This document shows, piece by piece, positions 58,708 to 64,000 of a stretch of 64,000 nucleotides of DNA (its first letter is position 1; each line of letters begins with the position of its first letter). The stretch spans positions 41,302,501 to 41,366,500 of the forward strand of contig CM074860.1 of NCBI GenBank assembly GCA_037501455.1, read 5' to 3'. Below the pieces are notes generated by a model. That model did no database searches. It saw only the letters and a list, made by a program, of their open reading frames with translations, and was not told the DNA's origin. The DNA comes from Lantana camara (taxonomy: Eukaryota; Streptophyta; Magnoliopsida; Lamiales; Verbenaceae). Made by a program: the position numbers and the translations under genes.

Positions 58708-59879
58708 CTATATATTTTAAATATTATTTGATTTAATTCAATTTTTAAAATTAATTGATCACTATTTCGCGTATTTAAATTACCGATTATTGTTTGAATG
58801 TTTCATTTATCCTATTCTAATTGTCAAAATGAATATTACTTTCTATGAATATTAAATGAATTCTTGGATTAAATAGATATTAATTTTGAATTTATGAATT
58901 TATGAATTTGAAGGAAACGTATGAACGAATAGTTGAGTATGTGCTTTAAATTCCTTAATAGTGCACATGAACATTTTCATGATATAATATGATCTTTTAT
59001 GCATTCATGTCATATTCACTTCATTGCCGAGCGTCATATATGGTCATTGAGTCTCATACCTTTTCTTTTGCACAGATACGGGTTTGGTCGGAGACGAGGG
59101 CGAGCATTGAGACGTTTGTGCCTTTCTTTTGCTTTTAAAAGGTGGGTTTTTCTTCTAATAGCTAAAACGACCCAATATATCCCTTATGTGCAAGGTTTTA
59201 AGCCGAAATAGTATATTTATATATATCGAGTCAATTTGGGTAAATGATTTCAAACGTTTAACCCTTTTTAATTATGAAACCCTACCTTATGATTTTGGCG
59301 AGACATGATTATGATTGCACGGGCCCAGGGACTTAGTGTATGTGGCTATCCGGGGAGGCAAGGGCCGACGGGGATCCCATATACTAGTTCCAACCAATTA
59401 CGGCAAAACGGACCTCGTCAAGGAGTTTTTGACGAGGAAACGCTAACCGGGCTTTGAGGAGTCATGAACCTCATATCCACATTGATATGATTAGGTGGTC
59501 GGGCCTTGCAAACCCGTCCACCACCCGGAGGAAGAAGTTGTATATGAATGATTATGAGCATGATATGTTTGAGCACAAAAGATATGTATGATAATGAATG
59601 AATAATTGATTATGATTACACGAGGTGTAGGTTGGAGATTGTGCACGCCCACTCGCAGGGCCATAAACCCTTATGAACAATTATGAATGAATATGAACGT
59701 CATAATCCCGTTGATGTTTTCTTTTGTTTTAACCACTTGGGAATTCTTATCAAACTTCATACGGGATTAGGGCTTGCATGTATGTGTTTAATTTCTGCAA
59801 TATTATATCTTATGCCCCGTTTTATACCCACCAGTCTCGTATAGACTGAACCCGGTTTGTTTTCAGTTGTTTTGTGCAG
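57636..59879 (+). other. Predicted intron inside C 3' LTR
   Basis: Donor CAATGAG|GTGAGT and acceptor GTTGTTTTGTGCAG retained, as in the 5' LTR. Confidence 0.4.
58604..58705. repeat. TA microsatellite in C 3' LTR
   Basis: TA runs interrupted by TATGTTTATATATG and a short palindrome, unlike the single long run in the 5' LTR. Confidence 0.93.
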
Positions 59880-60300
59880 GTATAGGAGTGCTAGGCGGGA
59901 ATACAAGTCGTCTAGGTCTTGCATTTATGTTTAGCACTTCTTTTCAGCAATTCATTCACTCATACCCTTATTGCTATGTTGTATATGATCATTGTATGTA
60001 GCGTTATGATTTTTGGAGGCCGTGCGTGCCGTTGAACACTTGAATGATTTTGTATATCTATTTTGAAGCTTGGTGGCTCATTGTCTATATTATATGTTGT
60101 TCTTGCTTCCGTGTTTCATTATAACTCTGATTTATATTGCCTTGAGTTTCAATGGTTTAAGGGTTAGTCCCGCCTAGCATAGCGTGTGTGTTGTGTCCCC
60201 GTTCGCCGTGGATTTGGCACGTGTATGGACTTCCATTTCATATACGGGTCGGGTCTCGGTGCGGGGGATGTGGTACCTTACGCTCGGGTGCTACAGTAGC

Positions 60301-63300
60301 ACCCCAATCGGTGGGGCACCACATCCCTGCACTATGACCCCACACGTGTACGAAATGGGAAGTCCGCACACGCACCAAGTCACTGCGAACGGGTGACAAA
60401 CGAAAAATCCAATCTAAGCTAGGCGGAACCTAACCCTGTATGAATGAAAGAATGCCAAACATGACAACGGAAGCAATGCAAAAAACCAACTTTCAAAAAC
60501 TTTCTTACATAAGACATACAGTGCAAAATAACATCAAAATCAACTACACGGGTTAGACTAATCCGGCAAACCTGTCCTATCCTGTCCCGAACAATTACAC
60601 AACAAAACGGGTTCAACTGGCCCTAGAAACCTGTCCCGAATAATCATATAATCACAACGGGTTCATTTAATTCAAGCACATGTCCTAACCTGTCCCGAAT
60701 TCCATACATTCAAATCATAAATGCGAACCTGCAAATAACATAACTTATACAAAATTTAATAAACGTAATTCGAAATATAACACTTAACGAATTCAGACAG
60801 ACCGACACAGACTCGACAGACACTAAACTCCGCCTAGCTCCAATGAACTCCAAAGCAAAACCTGCAACTAAAACATAAATAGAGGAGGGGTCAATCCAAA
60901 AACTGAGCGAGGGGTTAACACACGCACACTGTATATATACATATAGAGCATAACACGTAGTAGAAGCAACGTTCGTGAACCCGGGGTTAGTTTTTACACG
61001 CCAAAACATTTTTCCATGGTAGTATATATATAGGGAGACTTAAAACAAAACAACCAAATCTTAACTCAAACATTTCTTAAAGTAAAACTCAGATTCATGC
61101 AGACTTAGCACACATATCGGAACATAACTTATTAGGTTAATGGCAAATCCAATTTTATCTTAACTTAAGAGTCTAACCCCGTTTCACCAACTTATAATCG
61201 TCTAACATAACGAAACTCGGCGGGTACGAGTACACAACCAACCAACTCCTTCATAACACACAAAGACTTAAGCATACGAAATCAAAATACACATACCTCC
61301 ACTTACACCGGTTGTTGGGTGGGCTGTACATACCCAAACCATCCGCGCTTATACGTCAGGGTCGTGAGTTTCATGACACTCATGCCCAAGGACTCCATCC
61401 CCCACTAACCTCCTAGTAGGTTCCGGGTTGATCCTATAAAATGGAGAAGTGCACAGGGGTTGCAACCGGCGACCCCATGGCCGACCCAGGTCTCTTTTAC
61501 CTACAACTCCAGGGCCCATCACACTTACACTTATAAACACACGAAAATCGGAAGCTTAAACCCGCTAGACTCACAATTATACATAGCACATGCATATCGT
61601 ACTTATCATATCGTACATACATATCACACCGACCTCGAAATCATAACGAAATCAAAGTTAAGCGTACATAGGCTTATACATAGCTTCATACTTTCAAACT
61701 TATGGCAAAGCCAATAAATACGTATCTCACACATATCTACATATACATAGAGGCTTATAAGTCGCATGCATTCAAAAACCGGCACATTTCATTAGGGTAT
61801 AACTATATCCTAACCTCACCTGGCACCAGACAAAGCTGATGACACAGCAAATGGTCCATCCCGGAACCTGCACGACCCACTTGTCACCACCCTGGATGCA
61901 CCTGAACCAACTGAACACACAAAACATAACACAAAACTCAGACTCAAACTCAGACAACCACACAGAGATGCACGGCACATGCTCAAGCACTTAAGAAATG
62001 AAATCATATAAGCAGGGTTCAAATTCATATCAATTATATGCAAAAGAAAACCTTATATAGTTTAATGAAATCATATTAAACATTAGGGCATGTTCATGTG
62101 CACGATTAATGCAATGAAAAGAAACTAAAAGACAATACAACTCACATTATTTCATATCAATTCATATATCGAAGAACCAATTCATAGTTGTACGAATAAC
62201 TTATTTCTTACGTGCAAAAGTTTCTAATTTAATCGTATAAGTCTCATTCAATTCATATATCTCATAAAAGGTTCATATATTGCACATTTACAACGCAATC
62301 AAATCAAATTAACATATCGCATTTCGTAAAATCGCACGTATTACAAAGCTAAATAAATCATATAATAGCATGCTACAAATTTTATTTAAAGATCACGAAG
62401 TTACATATCAAATTCCAACTGAATCATAGAATGCTCAAACGAAGAATATTAAGTTATTCAATTATGCAATGTTTCAAGGTTAGGCATATTAACTTCTTAT
62501 AACGAAATCATAATTACCATATTTGTTTATCAATCAACAAGGATTAATTAGTTCAATCCATACCAATTTACATATTTAGGAAAATTACACAAACATCCCC
62601 TCTGAGTTAAACAAATAGCACAAATTTAACATACCGGGATTCAATTATCAAATCAAAGTCTCCATACATATCACATTTCATTTCATACATGATTTCATAC
62701 ACATTGGATTACATAATGATCAACAATTTAAGCATATCGCATATAATTAGCATTTAGAACAATTAAATCAAATAATCACAATTACACAAATAAATTCGCA
62801 ACAAATAAACCGTGCGTCCGATTAACGAACGGGAAGTGGTGTTGGAATCACCACAACGAGACGGATAAATTATCCGAAAACCGTCGGAACGCCGCCACCA
62901 GAGCTGTCGGAACAGTGGCCGGCCGCTGCTCGGCCGCCACCGGAGCATGCCGGAAAAATCCCGAAAAATCGCCCGTGCAAGTACTCCTTGTGCTCGTTCC
63001 AATTCCTCAATCAATGTCTAGAAAATCCAAGCCAATATCCTCCAATTTCAGATCTAAGAACACGAAAACACTCAAATCTTCAAAATCCAATTACTTCTAA
63101 ACCGGTGAACGAAAATGAGATCCGTAAAAGGCATCGGCTTACCCGTGACGAGCTCTTCAAACGCCGCTGTAACTCGCCGAAACCACCACCTACGTTGCTA
63201 ATTGGGCCAAACCGAGGCCGAAAATGGAATCAGAGGGCTGAAAAACCTTGGGAATCATCAAGCCCTGTCGGAAAATTCCACCAGAAGGTGGCGAAACTCG

Positions 63301-64000
63301 CCGCGTGAGCTTCAGGTGGCCCTTGCGGCACCGTCGTGGCCCGGATGGCTGCACCACCGACGTCAAACCAAACGCCGGGAACTCCTCTAACTGGATATGG
63401 GGCGTGTGTCGCCGGAATGTCACTGGGAGCCGCGGTGTGTCCTCCGCCTGGTGTGACTGAAAAATAATGTTAACTCCATCATTGTTCATCGTTTGGTTGA
63501 GATCTTGGTGCGGTTATGACCGCTTCGTTGAGCTCTTCGAAATGGACTATTGGTTCGTCGAATTTCGTCGAGTATCGGTCGAGTTTGAGTAGTGTGTGAA
63601 ATCACACCTTGAGTGTATGTGCTGGTTCGTTTTTCGCTGGAGCGGGAGAGAGGAGAGAGGAGACTGATGGTTTTGGCACGTAAAATGAGGTTTCGGGGTC
63701 TTTTATCCCGGGTTCTCGCGTGTAAAACGGTCGGGAGGAAAGACTAACAACGTTAGAATTGGGCAAACTTAGAGTCTACAGACTCGTTTCGATGCCCCGA
63801 ACGCGTCGAAGGGGTCGAAGAAGTCAAAATCTCGATCAAACGAGAAAGGACCAAAAATCCCCTAAAAGGAGAAAATTACAAAAAGGCCCCTAAAATCTGA
63901 AAAAGTTCATAATAGGGCCACGCAAAGTACAAAATCACAAAATTAAACACATGAACAGGTTGAAACGTGGCTTACCTTATAAGTCGGTCGAGCGGGATGT
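60301..64000 (-). repeat. Main part of F LTR
   Basis: Non-coding. 60301-60430 shares CTGCACTAT, GCGAACGGG and CTAGGCGGA blocks with the G LTR. 60900-62760 is AT-rich with nothing recognised. 62800-63700 is relatively GC-rich (CCGCCACC and GGCCGGCCG motifs) and on the minus strand ends in a GAGAGAGGAG-type stretch near 63650, as expected around an LTR transcription start and leader. Short open frames here have no recognisable domains. Confidence 0.7.
60862..63142 (-). other. Predicted intron inside F LTR
   Basis: The minus strand has a possible donor ACGG|GTAAGC at 63142 and an acceptor GTTTTAGTTGCAG at 60862 shortly before GGAGCTAGGCGGAG. The acceptor is strong; the donor choice is less certain. 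Confidence 0.38.

Larger units (their letters stand above)
46876..60295 (+). mobile_element. Tekay/Del-type chromovirus C (13.4 kb, with E)
   Basis: TSD GTAGC (46871-46875 and 60296-60300). Two LTRs of about 3.6 kb (46876-50519, 56675-60295), PBS, gag, pol with a C-terminal chromodomain, and PPT. Removing E and its extra TSD leaves about 12.0 kb. The long LTRs plus a chromodomain of the type ILDRKFQELRNRRIPLVKVLW followed by EATWETEEKM are features of the Tekay/Del lineage. It landed in the extreme terminus of the F LTR. The coding region is broken by stops and frame changes. Confidence 0.93.
56675..60295 (+). repeat. 3' LTR of element C (3621 bp)
   Basis: Aligns with the 5' LTR throughout. 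Visible differences include a deletion of about 30 bp near 58025 (missing the GTGCACATATAAGCC stretch), different TA-repeat length and architecture (58604-58705), and scattered substitutions. C is therefore not brand new but not ancient. Confidence 0.92.
46870..64000 (-). mobile_element. Element F LTR (minus), interrupted by C
   Basis: The first six bases TGTAGC (46870-46875) are followed by C, and the LTR continues at 60301. It runs to the window end, where CGGTCGAGCGGGATGT is expected to finish with a CACA tip just outside. Length without C is about 3.7 kb. The inner end resembles the G LTR. The flank on the left is AGGTG. Whether internal sequence follows on the right is not visible. Confidence 0.78.

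Noticed and set aside
63190..63489. Possible host gene exon on either strand in the GC-rich part of F
   Set aside because: Several short overlapping frames, none with a recognisable domain or splice structure; it lies within an LTR.

Overview
The window is plant nuclear DNA made entirely of LTR retrotransposons nested inside one another. I see no host gene, tRNA, rRNA or CRISPR array. An angiosperm is indicated by the families present: Ty3/gypsy elements, one of them a chromodomain-bearing Tekay/Del-type element, a plant-type Ty1/copia element, a TRIM, and primer-binding sites (PBS) for initiator tRNA-Met. The species cannot be told. Nearly every coding region carries stops or frameshifts. 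Coordinates of nested pieces rest on 5-bp target-site duplications (TSDs) that I could match by eye.

Layout. 1-3741 (-): 5' part of gypsy element G (gag, PBS, 2.6-kb LTR), inserted into element A. 3742-8682 (+): decayed gypsy element A (gag-pol and 3' LTR), itself inserted into a copia reverse transcriptase gene. 8683-8830 and 17915-18820 (+): the copia pol gene, split by gypsy element B (8831-17914, minus, TSD AGGAT). B contains a 592-bp TRIM (9070-9661, TSD GAACA) in its 3' LTR and a non-autonomous element D (15563-17646, minus, TSD CTAGG) in its 5' LTR. The copia LTR begins near 18837 and is split at 19709/44059 by a 24.3-kb block.

19710-44058 is the most unusual part. It is a composite of seven whole or partial copies of a 3.2-kb LTR (R1-R7) in both orientations, with three pieces of a largely non-coding internal region. 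It is flanked by a clean 5-bp TSD (ATTCC), yet both outer ends are the same U3 terminus (TGTGACGCCCC) facing outward. Inside are two fold-back junctions, directly abutted LTRs, a twice-repeated PBS/LTR microhomology junction and a scrambled filler.

44059-46869: the rest of the copia LTR followed by two related copia LTRs. 46870-64000: LTR of gypsy element F (minus), interrupted six bases from its end by the nearly complete 13.4-kb chromovirus C (46876-60295, TSD GTAGC). C carries a 1.4-kb relative of D (element E, 53511-54901, TSD TGGAG) in its RNase H region. The nesting order copia LTR > copia LTR 2 > copia LTR 3 > F > C > E gives at least six layers.

Two themes cut across unrelated LTRs here. 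First, the long LTRs of G, R, C and F each have a splice-acceptor-like site just upstream of a shared CTAGGCGG box and a donor-like site far upstream, suggesting a spliced LTR leader. Second, the presumed intron of G, R and C holds a cluster of short hairpin-forming inverted repeats; in R and C these surround G-runs.
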